64,000 nucleotides of DNA from Sipunculus nudus (GCA_026874595.1 CM049309.1:21672033-21736032); one strand, 5' to 3'. Shown: positions 25,059-36,357, numbered from the stretch's first letter. Numbers and translations: made by a program. Notes: a model not told the origin generated them from the sequence alone.

Positions 25059-25867
25059 CTGCAAACATATAATCTATTGATTCCAATTCATACTGTGTCC
25101 AAAATCCATAATGGTTTATTGTATAAATGTGCCTTTCTTTAGTCTCGGAGTAGTACTCTTCGTGTTCACATTGTAGTTCGTTTAACAAAAGCCTAAACAA
25201 AAGCCTGGTTGATAATCCCATTTACTGTGCTACAAAAAGTGACATTTCATGGCCGGATTGGGGCAAATGTTAGCAAAACTACTGACCCCACATAGACTAG
25301 AAACGGATTTGCGTGTGGCAACCTTCCAAGCCTTTCAAGCGGACTACGGTTAGCCGAACTGAAAATTTAATTAAGGCCTCAGCAAGTTAATTAAATTGGA
25401 AAGACATAGCGGGGCGGACAAGAGTTTCGAACATGAGAGCAATCATGCTGTAATATACAGTAGTTATATTGCAATAATATTTAATATATCGAAATGATTT
25501 TGATATATCGAAATGCACTTTCTAACGTATGCTACCGGATGGTGGCACAACCGCACTGACAAAAGTGATCAAACTCGGAGATGAATATATCGATTGGAAT
25601 GAGGGTGGGCCTCTCTATAGATATAGGTATACTGACCGTATCCGTGTCTGTATAAGTGAAAACACATTTTATCATATGTTATTTCCAACAGTATCTGTGT
25701 CCGGGAAACCAATCCAGCACTCAAGTATATGTCTTCTATATATAACATTAGTATGAAGAGTATACAATATATATTGGTCCTTTTTTTCTTAATAGATTTT
25801 ATGATATATACATGGATGAATTTATGTGATAATTTATTTCAAATTGTCAATATATCAATACATTGGT

Positions 25868-25922
<55 letters not shown>

Positions 25923-28900
25923 CTGTGTGTATGTGTGTCTTAGTGTGTGTGTGAGTGAGAGAGAGATCAAAATAACCTGATCCCGGACGTCTGTAAATAA
26001 GACCAAAATTTCCACGAAACGTTTATCCTTATCAGGGTCATATATCATATATATAAGATAAGTCGCTACATGGGCTAATTTTCTTACATGGACCCTGTCA
26101 AAGCCGGACTATAAATATTTTAATATCACCGTCCTTTATCTGACAAGTCATATATACAAACGATCAGCCTAGAAGCAGTTCTCGAACGGAGTCCGTGTCA
26201 GGTCGTCGCTATCAAGATGGACGCTTTTATAATATACGCCTACACAGGGACGCTATGAAAATGGACTCTAACCAGTTGGACGCACTACTTGGACGCTATA
26301 TGGATAATACATTAAGTAATACTGGTTCAGGTTAATTAGTCTTTGTTCCTTCTTTAAAACGTATGTAGGATCACTGCATTAATGTATCCGCATATACATT
26401 GTTGTTATACAGGCCGCCTATAAATGTGGCCCGTTTGTGTATTTTATTGGGTTCATCTTTAAACGCTTTTCGGTGGCCCAGCACGTCTTCTTGTCTTTGA
26501 GCGCTTACTAAAATAAAACAGCGAAGCATCTCTCTAAAATAAACGTGAAATTTAGTTAATCATTTTGTTTGCGGTTCAATAAAAGAAGTCAGATATTCGA
26601 ACATGACAAAGATAATTAAATATGATATTGTATAACAATATATGAGTCCGAGGTACAGACTTGGAAAATGAAGCCCCGGTTTCCTATTGATCATTTAATT
26701 AACGAGATACCCCGTTATCGGGGTTCTTTACATGCTCTGAAGCGAGAGAGTAAATCATGTCAAATCAAAGAACTCATGCTGCATTGCCATTGGAAATGTA
26801 TCATAAATATGTATAAGCAGAGAGATTTAGCATACATTAGTGGTATAACGGATAAAAATGCCGTTACATTAATAGGTTCTAAACACCTCGTTCAACTTCA
26901 GACATTATTTATATACACGCATGTACACACATGAACTCAAACCTTTATATTTTTATTACATACATGGTGAGAAATAAAAAAAAATATAAATCATTTCGCA
27001 CGCCGTCCTCGATTCGTGTTTTCTGCTATACAAGAAGAAGAACTTGATCACTGATATACCGGAGTTTTAGCGTCCCTGGGTATCTAAGTTCTCTCTTAAA
27101 ACCATTATTCTTCCACTTATACACACTGAGACAGTCCGAACGTCCCACATAAACTAACACAACAAAGATCCTCCAGTGCTGATGAACGGCCGCTATAAAT
27201 GTGTGTTGATGGCCATTCAGGTATACTTGGATTTTGTGATAATATCGAGAAGCCTACACTTATCCGTTGTTAAGGCTGTTTACGACTTGATCTGTATAGC
27301 TGTAATCTTGCATTGCATGATTGGTCATGTCCGTATCCGGCCCGATAAAGTTCTGGCTTGATGAGTACTTTTGTAAGAGCCATGTATTCAACAGGATACT
27401 TACTGTCGGTGCCTCATTGTTGGTGAGGGTTTCAAATTCGCGATATCTGCGAAAGGGAAATTATCACGAAAATTAAAACTTCATAAATAAGAGGCCCCTC
27501 GGTCGACGGCAAGTCAAAAAGCAAATGATCAATATTGAAGTTAACAATATATTTTGTATGTTACCGGTCAATCATAATTGCTTTAATATATGATATCAGA
27601 TCTTTCAAAATATCTGACAGTATATACGAGAGGAATGAACAATAGATTCTACGCGTTCGATGTTCAGTTGGGTTCCCGTCCAATTAAATTGTTACGATTT
27701 TGCGTACATATTATTTAATATAATTAATTCACGTAATAACGGATGTACTCTGTGTAAGTTATTGGACTGGTGTTATACATGAGGGGAAACATGACGGACG
27801 ATTGGTCCATCGAATGTATGTGGCCCTCTCGTAAACGTTTATCAAATAAACAAAATAATAATATTACTCACCTACCCTGACATGATACTATTTCTAAATT
27901 ATTGAAGTATGATTTCTCTTTAACAAGCACAGGATCATAGCTGAATGACCTGCTAGATCTTTCGTAATTATAAATAAACGATATATATATAAACGGATAC
28001 ATACATTTCTTCAAAGGAAATCGTTTCTATTGAATCGGCCTTTTTATTGAGACCCGCAAAAAATCTAATGTGGTCTTCGCTATCAAATGTCTCACCCCTT
28101 CTATCAGATTCGAGAAATTAAGTATAGAAACCAGCAAACAAAAAAACAGTCACAGGTGAAAACATAACCGCCTTGGCGAAATTTGCAAAACGTAACACGC
28201 GATAAACGTATACTAAAAAGGACTGCATGATGCCAGTAGTCAAAACCTAGACAGGGTACTCCTTTACTGTTGAGACACCCTTTACCTTTCTATTGAAGTA
28301 GAGACGTACATGCAAGAATGAGTAGCACTATCTTCGCTGTACAACATATTTTGCGACTAGACAGCGAACACATGCTGTGTTTTAATGCACGCCCATGCAT
28401 GATATAAGACAGATAACACTATAGGAGTGGCCGCCCTTCAGATGTCAGGTAGGCTCAGTGCAAATATATTCAGAACATATATAAATTTCTTTAAGTCACG
28501 TGATCGCGTATCGAGGCAACAGGATCCAATGTGCTTCAAATTAATAACGCAACACATGGGCTGCCATATATATTAGTGAACCAAACTCAAGGTTTACCAG
28601 ATCAATCGTAAATTATTGTGAATTCTTTTAACACTAAATTCTATACCGTTTCATTTTTTTTTCTATGCTGATGTTACTGCGTTATATGACAAAAGACCTA
28701 TGTATGCACATTTCAAGGACTTTAGCCATCTGAAATCGACACCCTTTTTCGACTGCAACCAACAGAAGCTGTGTTTAGATATCAAATACATTTAATGATG
28801 GTTTATCATTCGGTCCATTATGGCCACACAAAAAATCTTGTCACAGTGTGTAATAGCATACAGCTTGGCGGGCTAACCATAACAGCTTATAGCTTGTTGT

Positions 28901-31900
28901 AGTTTACCTGAAGTGATTTAAATTTCTGAAGAATGGACCACGGCCAAGGTTTCTTATCTGCAGGACTTTAATCTAATATATATGCTCACTGTTTTTCTTA
29001 CTATACTACTTTGCCCAAATACAATAAAACATACATCATTGCACTATTTATAGAGCATACTCTTCCCGATGCCATGAAGGTATACATTTAATCGCTCGTT
29101 GACACACACATCCAAACTGTCTTTTGAGTTTGATCACTTAATTCGTGACCCACCCGATTCGGCTTCGGTCTTGACCATTATTCTTGTACATATGGTAACC
29201 TGTATTTTCATTCTACAATCTTTCATTTATAATAAAAACAATAACAGGTTATTTTAATGCAATAATTCCTGAACTGTAGTATATAAATTCATGAAACATT
29301 GTTGACTTAAATTGACAGTTCATTTTAATAAACCTGAACTTTAACTTAAATTAGATACAGGACCAAGTGCAAAATTTACCCAGTAATGAGCACAGTCGTG
29401 AGGGTTTGTCAGTCACCTGAAACCCTATAGCCTTCTTAACATATCTGCTCGTAGCTTTGTTGTCATAATCAAATGCATGAATGCAGGCAATTCAGCGGCA
29501 GAGGACATTTGCTTACATTTCTAACATAGCATCCATAATTTGTTTTTCGGTCGGGTTGGAGGGTCCGATTGTTAGTCCATCGATCTCGGGCCCCGGCTGA
29601 TATGGCACGCTTTTATAATTTGAAGGTCGAATGCCCGGCTGAATAAGTGTTCTGTAGAAGTATACCCACTTAAGGACAACTGTTGGTCCTGTTACTGAAT
29701 ATAGGTTGTATTTGCTTAAGGACTGTGGTAATGCCATTCATCTGCACCATTACCTCGCGTATATCCCATAGTAACTTAAACTGTTTCATAAAATTATCAT
29801 TACTTATCCACGTTTGTTTCCCAACTGAAGAGCAATTGACCTATATATAAATATGAGAGAGTTATGTGGTTATCACGGTCTATTTTTCTAGATTTAATAT
29901 TTTGCCATATAATAACATTTAATTGATTACATTGACATTCTGCATAAAGGTTGGCCTTAATTGATGCAAGAAAGTATAATTTTTATTGAGAGCTATACAT
30001 ATATAGATAGATACCCTGTTTGGGTGGAGCAAGGAGGTAAATGGACTTATCACATATTAATTTTAAATAGCCATAGTCCAGTTCTTGAGTGTGCGACTAT
30101 ATGCCTACATCTTATTAGATAAAAGTCATAAATATTTTGTCTTGGCTGTATAGGCAGGCATTCTTCAATTATAAAAACTGTTTTGGAATTGGCGCAAAAT
30201 CAATTTCAACTGGCACAGTCGGTCAGAGATAGAGCGATAAGATATAAAGTTCCGTAGAGTGCACGCGTGCAGTATGATAACAACACCCATGCCAGACTGC
30301 CCTTAAATAAGAACAGTAATCTGAACGAGAAAATCACGCATATCGCGGGATAGAAGTTTTTCCACAAAAAGTTTGTCCAAACACCCCCCGGCAAGACCAG
30401 CATCTATATCCTGACGCTAGCACCTTAGCAAGAGTAGTCATGTGGTTTTAGAACAATGGCAGTTTTTTTAAGAGGTATCAGCACATGCATACTCAGGTGA
30501 AGGGGTTTTAAACACTTTAAATCAATGACTCAAATAACTAAATCTGGATCTCGGCCAAGCTTTCTGCGGAATGTCGGATTTCCTTTGGCACTCGTCCAAA
30601 TACTTGTATGTTTCTAAGTACCCGTTTTGGCTGTGAAGGCAGCAGGTGTCACCATCGTCTGCTATGAAAATATCTGCTCTACCCAGCTTTATGCGATGCT
30701 TATCAAATCGTGCATCCATATATGAGCTTTCAAAAATATTCTTAAAGATAAGACGAAATTTAACGCAATGATTTTTAAACAGCAGGGTTTCAACTTGATA
30801 TTGTGCATGGGTAAATAGATATTGCCCTCTGTAATAATACTGAACCATGTGCTTGATTCATATAACGTTTATTGTACGAGGCGTGGTATATTTGCTCAGA
30901 ACAGTGTCAATAAACAAGGTCATAGAAAGTAAATACAAAGAGGGACTAGCAATAGCGTGTCGCCAGTTTCAAAGGAGACCTGTCATCCATGCATATAATA
31001 ATGATTAATAACTTTCATTGTTTCAAAACGATCAGACCTCTGACAGTGTTAAGTTAAGTAATTGCTTAGTAAATGTCTTTACAAAAAAATGGAGGTGTTG
31101 TCTGCAATGGCACTGATCTAAAATTGTATTCACGAGTCAACTGTGATAGCTTTTACTGTGCCATTTTCTGTAATCATGCAAACACAATTCCACCAATGTC
31201 ATGGAATTTTCGAATTTTCTTCAAATGAATCTCAAATTGCATAAAAGTATTTTGACACTTTTTAATGGAGTAATATTCGAGATATTTATATATTTATTAA
31301 GGGTAATCATTCAGGATTCGAACAAACTCCGTAACGGTGCATTTTCAATAAACTTTCACTTGACATCCATGCAGGTATAACCACACCATGTTTGAGATAT
31401 TCTCACGAGGACGTAAATTATATCATAATCACATGATACATATAAAAAATAATTTGATGTTATGAACACATTAGTTCGTTTCACTGTTTGTCTTTTGGAA
31501 GGTTTTCCTGGGATGCTCTACTCAGTGTTAAACAGTTTTAGAATTGGACTTAATAATGATACCACTGATCATCTGGTGTATATACTGGCTTTGCTGTTTG
31601 CTTTTGTCTCATATGTGATGCAGATAGAATTATACATTAGAACCTCAAATCCCATGTTGATGGTACAGATGGCGATGAAATTATTTTATTTTTAATTTTA
31701 ACTATAATTTTTTACTGTTTACTACCACAATGTAAAGTTAAGTGAAAAAAAAAGGAAAACGGAGTCAAATTGTGCTCCCGCATTAAAGAGTTGGTGGAAA
31801 ATCTAGGTGCATGTTTCCTCATACTTTTACACAAGGCTTGCGTTTTTATGGCTGCCGAGATATGCCTAGGAATTAAAAATAAGCAAACTGACCTTATGAG

Positions 31901-32395
31901 GTCCAGGAAAGAGTCGGCGGTGTTCGCTGGGGCCGGTCTCTGCCCTTCTTCGACAACGGTTCCAGTTTGTTTTCCTGGACGTATCGTCATTACTAGGATG
32001 ATGCCTATGACGACAGCAATGAACGTCGTGGCCAGATAATACACAATAGCTCGTAATCCCATCTTCCCTGACGTCTTAGCATCCAGGGAAGCTAATCCTG
32101 AGATGAGGCTAGACACGATCAGAGGCAGAATCAACATCTTTAGCATCCTCATTAATAGGTCGCCAGGGAAACGGAAGTACATTAGCTGCCTTTTGTCGAA
32201 GGGAGGGTCTAGGCTGCGGAGACCAGCTCCCATGCCTACGCCTATACCCAAACTTATAAGTAAGAGAAGTAAAAGCAAGTTTTCTTTGAATTGTTCCTTG
32301 ATCCTCTGTCCTATGGTTTTCTTTTTGTCAAATATTGTGTCAACAGTCATTTTGTTGATACTGCCATTTTCAACGTTTTCCTTGGCAGCGTCCAT
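11417..32395 (-). CDS. EAAT: Excitatory amino acid (glutamate) transporter, SLC1/EAAT family
   Basis: Eight exons join with GT-AG introns and matching phases into a 525-residue protein, the usual EAAT length: 31893-32395, 16578-16620, 15818-15887, 14965-15145, 14254-14487, 12585-12779, 12224-12358, 11417-11633. EAATs import glutamate or aspartate at the plasma membrane, driven by Na+, H+ and K+ gradients. Family landmarks: hydrophobic TM1-TM3 (about 38-60, 72-105, 112-140), an extracellular loop with four N-glycosylation sequons (Asn190, 193, 198, 202), the HP1 tip SSATLP (about 344-349), NMDGT in TM7 (377-381), the HP2 segment [11 protein letters not shown], and TM8 [13 protein letters not shown], where Arg458 is the residue that selects acidic substrates. 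The C-terminus HTKL fits a class I PDZ ligand. The start is supported by its good context (ACAAAATGG) and the 38-residue polar N-terminus. Intron 1 is 15.3 kb and holds an opposite-strand kinase gene. Which vertebrate EAAT it matches best cannot be told here. Confidence 0.95.
12224..12358 (-). CDS. EAAT: EAAT exon 7 (HP2)
   Basis: 135 nt from acceptor TATTTCAG to donor CTTTT|GTAAGA. Encodes [17 protein letters not shown] and the start of TM8 (ILAVDWL). Confidence 0.94.
12585..12779 (-). CDS. EAAT: EAAT exon 6 (HP1 tip, TM7 NMDGT)
   Basis: 195 nt from acceptor CCTACAG to donor CCAG|GTAGGT. Encodes [10 protein letters not shown] through [15 protein letters not shown] and ends in GQIIAA. Confidence 0.94.
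14254..14487 (-). CDS. EAAT: EAAT exon 5 (to HP1)
   Basis: 234 nt starting at acceptor GTTGGCAG with [14 protein letters not shown] and ending at donor TCAAG|GTTTGT inside HP1 (LGTAS). A class-typical TM5/HP1 region. Confidence 0.93.
14681..14708. repeat. (CT)n microsatellite in an EAAT intron
   Basis: Fourteen uninterrupted CT units. Confidence 0.9.
14965..15145 (-). CDS. EAAT: EAAT exon 4
   Basis: 181 nt encoding residues 206-265 ([18 protein letters not shown], then [13 protein letters not shown]). The donor CTG|GTGGGG splits Trp266. The acceptor AATAG follows a modest pyrimidine run. Confidence 0.92.
15818..15887 (-). CDS. EAAT: EAAT exon 3 (glycosylated extracellular loop)
   Basis: 70 nt between acceptor TTAATTACAG and donor CAAG|GTGGGT, encoding residues 183-205 and one base. 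It carries the sequons NVS, NVT, NGT and NIT within 15 residues. Confidence 0.88.
16578..16620 (-). CDS. EAAT: EAAT exon 2 (43-nt micro-exon)
   Basis: Acceptor CTTTCAG and donor CAA|GTAAGT enclose 43 nt that complete codon 168 and encode [14 protein letters not shown], the conserved EAAT segment before the large extracellular loop. The phase fits both neighbours. Confidence 0.93.
18187..18268 (+). promoter_or_regulatory. CRE-like cluster upstream of the kinase gene
   Basis: A perfect 10-bp inverted repeat (GACGTCGCGT at 18187-18196, ACGCGACGTC at 18221-18230) is followed by the full CRE palindrome TGACGTCA at 18261-18268, about 110 bp before the proposed start codon. This suggests bZIP (CREB/ATF) control; binding is inferred. 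Confidence 0.45.
18378..19049 (+). CDS. Kinase exon 1 (Ser/Gly-rich N-terminus, glycine loop)
   Basis: 224 codons from the proposed ATG to the donor CCGG|GTAAGT, ending in the glycine loop. The N-terminal [17 protein letters not shown] is hydrophobic. An alternative exon start at 18427 would remove it. Confidence 0.75.
18378..23519 (+). CDS. Uncharacterised protein kinase, nine exons, nested in EAAT intron 1
   Basis: Exons 18378-19049, 19636-19745, 20073-20159, 20581-20728, 21126-21301, 21828-21944, 22479-22538, 22923-22980 and 23484-23519 join in frame (GT-AG) into about 487 residues. The first 215 or so are Ser/Gly-rich with no recognised domain. The kinase domain then has the glycine loop [11 protein letters not shown], the VAIK-like AAVKVK lysine, an alpha-C glutamate in [11 protein letters not shown], a catalytic loop [11 protein letters not shown] (Leu in place of the HRD Arg), [17 protein letters not shown] and [14 protein letters not shown]. 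All catalytic residues are present, so it is likely an active Ser/Thr-type kinase. The HLD form is known in MLCK/DAPK-like and Mos kinases, but the rest does not let me name a family. The start is uncertain: the ATG at 18378 gives a hydrophobic, signal-like N-terminus, while TTGGCTTTAG|G at 18417-18427 could instead be the acceptor of an unseen upstream exon. Confidence 0.88.
19440..19632. repeat. TATAT/TTATA low-complexity tract ending at a splice acceptor
   Basis: Nearly pure A/T with a 5-bp TATTA rhythm. It fills the end of kinase intron 1 to within a few bases of the exon 2 acceptor, leaving only TTCCAAG as the local acceptor sequence. Confidence 0.85.
19636..19745 (+). CDS. Kinase exon 2 (VAIK lysine, alpha-C)
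   Basis: 110 nt between acceptor TTCCAAG and donor TTAG|GTAGGT. Encodes [20 protein letters not shown] and the rest of helix C. Phase 0 in, phase 2 out, matching its neighbours. Confidence 0.9.
20073..20159 (+). CDS. Kinase exon 3 (hinge)
   Basis: 87 nt from acceptor CATTTTAG to donor AAAAG|GTAACA. Encodes [20 protein letters not shown], the beta4-hinge region. Confidence 0.9.
20411..20588 (+). repeat. 42-bp tandem repeat carrying the exon 4 splice acceptor
   Basis: The motif TAGGG(T) recurs with GTAG at 20411, 20451, 20493, 20535 and 20577 (spacing 40, 42, 42, 42). The last copy is the acceptor of kinase exon 4, and the following GGGTAAC is also part of the repeat. From 20426 onward the frame of exon 4 is open through all copies. 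Confidence 0.88.
20581..20728 (+). CDS. Kinase exon 4 (catalytic loop HLDIKPDN)
   Basis: 148 nt from the last TTTGTAG acceptor to donor TTG|GTATGT. Encodes [16 protein letters not shown] through [11 protein letters not shown]. The same frame is open upstream to 20426, so upstream acceptors could extend it by 14, 28 or 42 residues. Confidence 0.88.
21126..21301 (+). CDS. Kinase exon 5 (DFG to APE and helix F)
   Basis: 176 nt from acceptor TTTGCAG to donor GCCAG|GTTAGT. Contains [22 protein letters not shown] and [15 protein letters not shown]. Confidence 0.93.
21828..21944 (+). CDS. Kinase exon 6 (C-lobe)
   Basis: 117 nt from acceptor ATTTCAG to donor CTTGT|GTGAGT. Encodes [19 protein letters not shown] and [10 protein letters not shown]. 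Confidence 0.9.
22479..22538 (+). CDS. Kinase exon 7 (helix I, DPQSR)
   Basis: 60 nt from acceptor CTCTTCAG to donor CATGA|GTAAGT. Encodes [19 protein letters not shown], the usual DPxxR ending of a kinase C-lobe. Confidence 0.9.
22923..22980 (+). CDS. Kinase exon 8
   Basis: 58 nt from acceptor TTTGCAG to donor CCATG|GTTAGT. Encodes [19 protein letters not shown], just past the kinase domain. Confidence 0.85.
23484..23519 (+). CDS. Kinase exon 9 (C-terminus)
   Basis: Acceptor TTTTCAG, then [11 protein letters not shown] and the TAA at 23517-23519. A possible AATAAA poly(A) signal lies at 23854-23859. Confidence 0.8.
   Translation, partial: VFLMETATMCQ
23854..23859 (+). terminator. Candidate poly(A) signal of the kinase gene
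   Basis: AATAAA 335 bp past the stop codon, followed by a T-rich stretch. Confidence 0.4.
24832..24890. repeat. (GA)n microsatellite
   Basis: A GA run with a few GTGA interruptions. Confidence 0.9.
24944..25008. repeat. 21-bp inverted repeat (hairpin) next to a TA microsatellite
   Basis: ATGGAACTAGAATACACAGA (24944 on) is mirrored at 24988-25008 with one mismatch, around a 23-nt spacer that has its own CGG/CCG pairing. (TA)n follows directly to about 25052. This looks like a mobile hairpin cassette linked to a microsatellite. Confidence 0.7.
25871..25917. repeat. (TA)n microsatellite
   Basis: Uninterrupted AT dinucleotides followed by a GT-rich tail. Confidence 0.9.
31893..32395 (-). CDS. 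EAAT: EAAT exon 1 (N-terminus, TM1-TM3)
   Basis: 503 nt coding for residues 1-167 plus two bases of codon 168. The donor is AAG|GTCAGT. Contains the cytosolic N-terminus, TM1 ([19 protein letters not shown]), TM2 and TM3. Confidence 0.93.
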
Positions 32396-33106
32396 TTTGT
32401 GTCTCCCCGTGTGCTCACCTACAATTCTAAGACTGTTCTGATATGGCCAGGTAAGTGAAGGCCATATATCTCCTACCTATATGTGAACTTAACAGCACAC
32501 TGTTGACCTGCATTATGCATGCATCTGTTAAACACGGGCGTCCGATAGTCTTGTTTGTTTACCTGTACTCGATGCTTCGTTTTAAAGACTTAACCTGTGA
32601 AATAATCACAACGTGCTATATACACTAATATATCTGAGAAACTTGTCCTGACCTTACACTACTGATTTTGAATACTAATCAAGGCAATAAATTACAAAGA
32701 CTGCTCGCATTCATGGGGAAATGATATGTATACGCATCTCTAAAAAAATCCTTCGTGCTTAAAAGTAGTTGTTTATTCAAATTTCTTCAATGTGACAAGG
32801 GTTACCTATTGTGCTGACATTGTTATTAACGGTACAGTGTTTGTCGTGGCCTCAGATTTATTTATTCGTAACACATGTAAATAAAGGTACATTTTGTCTG
32901 TCTCTGTCCCATGCGGGAAACCATACACATATATAGAGAGCAGCCAAAACGTGAAATGTCATGCATGCATCGTGATTTTGATACGGACTTTCCCCTATAG
33001 GTATTCTCTATAATCGCCGTTTACGTGATTATGCATTTATTTGCTGTTAATGCAGACACAATGGTACAAAAGGTTGCTGTTTCATGGATATATAGCTGCA
33101 GTGTTA
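32396..33106. other. Upstream region of the EAAT gene
   Basis: Contains the 5' UTR and presumably the promoter of the minus-strand transporter. I see no clear TATA box or further exon. The sequence is AT-rich. Confidence 0.4.
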
Positions 33107-33429
33107 AGCTGCGTGTCCACTTATGCGGTACGGATACGGATGCGGATGCGTTTTAAATCGCGCATATGGAATAAAGAAGGAGTGTGTCCACTTATGCAGT
33201 GCGTAGTGCGTGCGGAAACGGATACGTTTTTGAAAACCGGACCATGTAGCCGCGGGTACGGAAACGCATGCAGGAACGCATGCGGGAAGTGCCATTTTGT
33301 AGAGGTGAAAGAGGGTGAAAGACCTAAAAACGCAATGAAAAACGTATCTAATGGACGCACACGCACAAAATATCCACATACGTATCCGCACCGCACACGC
33401 AACGCATCCGTACAAGTGGACACGCGGCT
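33107..33429. mobile_element. 323-bp inverted-repeat MITE, PIF/Harbinger-like
   Basis: The left end is AGCTGCGTGTCCACTTATGC, and the right end in reverse complement starts AGCCGCGTGTCCACTTGTAC. TTA lies on both sides (33104-33106 and 33430-33432). A 3-bp TWA duplication is typical of PIF/Harbinger elements. The inner ends are rich in CGGATACGGATGCG-type repeats, and a second copy of the end motif starts about 71 bp inside. It encodes no transposase; overlapping ORFs on both strands are a by-product of its repeats. Confidence 0.75.
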
Positions 33430-34072
33430 TTACTCCGATCAGTTTCAGCGAATTTCAGTTCCTTAATTTTCTTTGGTGTTAAGAAGCGGGTATGTATGTT
33501 TCAACCGAAGAGTTGTGAATAAGATATCTGCATGCTATCGCCGAGCGATTGCCAGAGAAACCTCCCCCTCCCCTCAAACCCCAAAGGCCCCGCAACCACC
33601 CCACCCCCCTTCCCCGATCCCCAGAAAATGAGTAGTAATAAAGATCGCTCAGATAGGCTATGAACCATGAAAATTAGGTATAATGGACCATAATAAATAT
33701 CAGGTGCAAAATTTATTGGCTGTGACCGTTAGTCTGACCACAGGTCAGTTTTGGAAGTCCAATTCATTGCATCAACCTGCCTCGTTACCTCGCAAAAAGG
33801 AACAAAATCGAGTGATAATGAAAGATTGACTTGGAAATAAGGTCAAAGTAACAAATAGATATGACCTGCAACATGTGCAAATCATTTTGCTTCAAGGAAC
33901 ACACAGGAAAGGATATTTCCTGCATACAGTTATTCACTTGCGAGGCCAGTGGATGTATCTTGCCATTATATACACATGTATGTAATTTACCCCGTTCAAG
34001 GTCAAGAGAATGTATTAGACTTACAGAGTGTTGCTGCATGAATTAACGGAAAAATACGACCTAAATGTATCC

Positions 34073-34074
<2 letters not shown>

Positions 34075-34125
<51 letters not shown>
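34075..34125. repeat. (AT)n microsatellite
   Basis: About 25 uninterrupted AT units. Confidence 0.9.
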
Positions 34126-34128
<3 letters not shown>

Positions 34129-34237
34129 ACATTCATGGCTTTAACATAACTGAGCAGTATTCACTTTCCTAGATAAATGTTGAAAAAAGTATACGATGAT
34201 CTTCTTAGTTAGATCACCTATTTTTTATTATAAATGA

Positions 34238-34400
34238 AATATAATAAGATAGGATTAATAATGAGGTCACCATGTATTGACCCAGGTGATCAAATTCAAA
34301 AGACAATCAAAGCACTAGAATATAATAAGATAGGATTAATATAGAGATCACCATGTATTGACCCGGTGATCAAACTCAAAAGACAATCAAAGCACTAGAT
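34238..34400. repeat. 81-bp tandem duplication
   Basis: Two copies that both begin near TATAATAAGATAGGATTAAT (34240 and 34321) and end in CAAAGCACTAGA, with a few substitutions. Confidence 0.85.
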
Positions 34401-36357
34401 TACCTGTAAGCGGGTTGGACTTCCCTTTATAAATGGAAACTTCCATGAAGTATATTTTATTGAAATTAGGCAACTTAGTAGTTGAATAAAAAAAAAACAC
34501 CAAGCATATACATGGATTAAGGTCAGATAACAAATGTTGGTCGTGGTCCAAATAAAAGAGATTTAACACTTAGATATATGCTTAAAAAAATAAAACCAAG
34601 TTATTATGGTTAGCCCTCTAGGATGTGGGCTATGGCATACTGTGGCGGGATATTTTGCTTTGTAAAAATGGACTTAATGCTTGACCATCATTTAGTTTAT
34701 TTGGTAGTCAGATGTTGCAGGTATAATTGCAGATGGCTAAAAAACACGAAATGTGGATGTATCGGTCTTCAACCATATTACACTGCATATGACGTGGCTT
34801 GCACAGGAAGATATCGAAACGGTATACACCGTATTTTAACCTGGTATACTAGTACATGTATAAGGCAGCCCATCGGTTGCGTTATTCATTTGAAGCACAT
34901 TGGATTGTGTCGTCCCGATCACGTGACTTACAGAAGTAACGTCGAGTGTCCTTGTGGTAAATCAAGTAAAGATAAGATAATTTAAATCAAATTTACATTT
35001 GTTCTTAAGGAATTTGCATTGCGCCTTCCTGACATTTTTATAGCGGGCACACCTACAGTATTATCATGGACTTGCATTAAATTAAAACACAACATGCATG
35101 TGCCATGCGGCCGGCTTGCCGATTAAAGCATGTTTAGCAGCGGAAAAGTGCGACTTGTTAATGTACATATCTAATTCAGTTTAAAGGTCAAGTTTGTCTC
35201 AACAGTAATGAAGTACCCCGTCCTGGTACAAGCTATATGTCTTCACGAGTCAGGCGATGTTTTTTAATGTCGTTTGTCGAGTGTTGCGTTCTGATACCTT
35301 CGTCAATGAGGTTATGTTTACATCCGTGTATGTTTGCTGTATGGTTTACTTGACTCTACGCTGGATTATACAGAAACCACTAAAAAATTACGTAAGATTT
35401 TGCATATTTTACAGCTGTTTTTTAGAAATTTCTTAGTAATTGAATAATTTTTTTAGAAATTGAATATAGGAGAAATGTGGTGTCTTCTTCTGGAGACTAT
35501 ACTTGAATATTTAAGAAAATAGGAGTTTTTCGATAAACGTTTAAGAATAGATCACATGGAATTAATGGGTCCAGAGTCCGTCACCAAATGTGCCCATGCA
35601 TCTATCGCTGATTCGCTTTCAGAGTATGGTCATTATACTTGCATATTAAGCTGGCTCAGACGGCGAGGGTTCCACCGGAGTAAACCATTCTGTGGTTTTT
35701 ATGTTGCTTGCTGCATTGGTAATTGCTCGATAAAATTCAGTCATAAATATTTACGGCCTTTAGACCAAAGGTTCAAGAATTTCCTTTCTAGTATTAATTT
35801 ACTGAGGGATCAAACCATACTTAGCGACAAAGTCGACCTCACATGAATTTCAGTAATGTACATAATATACCTTACACGAATGACTTCACATGGATAGAAT
35901 AAGCATGTTTTAATCCTGGACCTATTTAGTTTGCATTTTCATTCTTGCTTATTATATCGTTTGATTTTTAAATTCAAATGCATTTATAAAATACTAATAA
36001 AGTTCTATAGTGCTATGACAATAAAACATATTCCATTCACAATTATGTAGTGACTGCATGGCCTGACATATTACTCACGGGTAACCGTTGAGGTACATAC
36101 TTATTCGTTACACCTGCTCACTTGCTACAGATCGGATCATGCACACAACCCTGGGTTACCATTATATCTGAGAGATATGAAATGTTTGTCCTAATAGTGT
36201 TATATATAAATATTTATAATAATAACTGCAGCATGTAGTAAATTAATCTGTTTCATAGAATAGACGAGTTTTTTTTACCTAATTTTATAATAAAAATCCA
36301 TCTAGTGGTGACATCAGCGACCTGAATATTGAGTATAATTTCAGGGGCGTCAATATA

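Larger units (their letters stand above)
16621..31892 (-). other. EAAT intron 1, 15.3 kb, hosting a kinase gene on the other strand
   Basis: Bounded by the exon 1 donor and the micro-exon acceptor. Apart from the kinase gene (18.2-23.9 kb) it holds poly-C/poly-G tracts near 17.2 and 17.7 kb, AT and GA microsatellites at 24-26 kb and a hairpin at 24.95 kb. The 26-31.8 kb part is AT-rich. Short ORFs there (26668-26934 +, 29513-29737 -) resemble nothing I know. Confidence 0.8.

Noticed and set aside
26668..26934. 88-codon ORF in EAAT intron 1
   Set aside because: No recognised motif; ends in a microsatellite-like HVHT stretch.
29513..29737. 74-codon minus-strand ORF in EAAT intron 1
   Set aside because: No family similarity, and the EAAT frame is complete without it.
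33041..33466. Overlapping ORFs on both strands
   Set aside because: They coincide with the MITE and reflect its repeat content.
34623..34985. 120-codon ORF, Cys-rich
   Set aside because: No similarity I recognise, AT-rich surroundings, no splice context; length is within chance.
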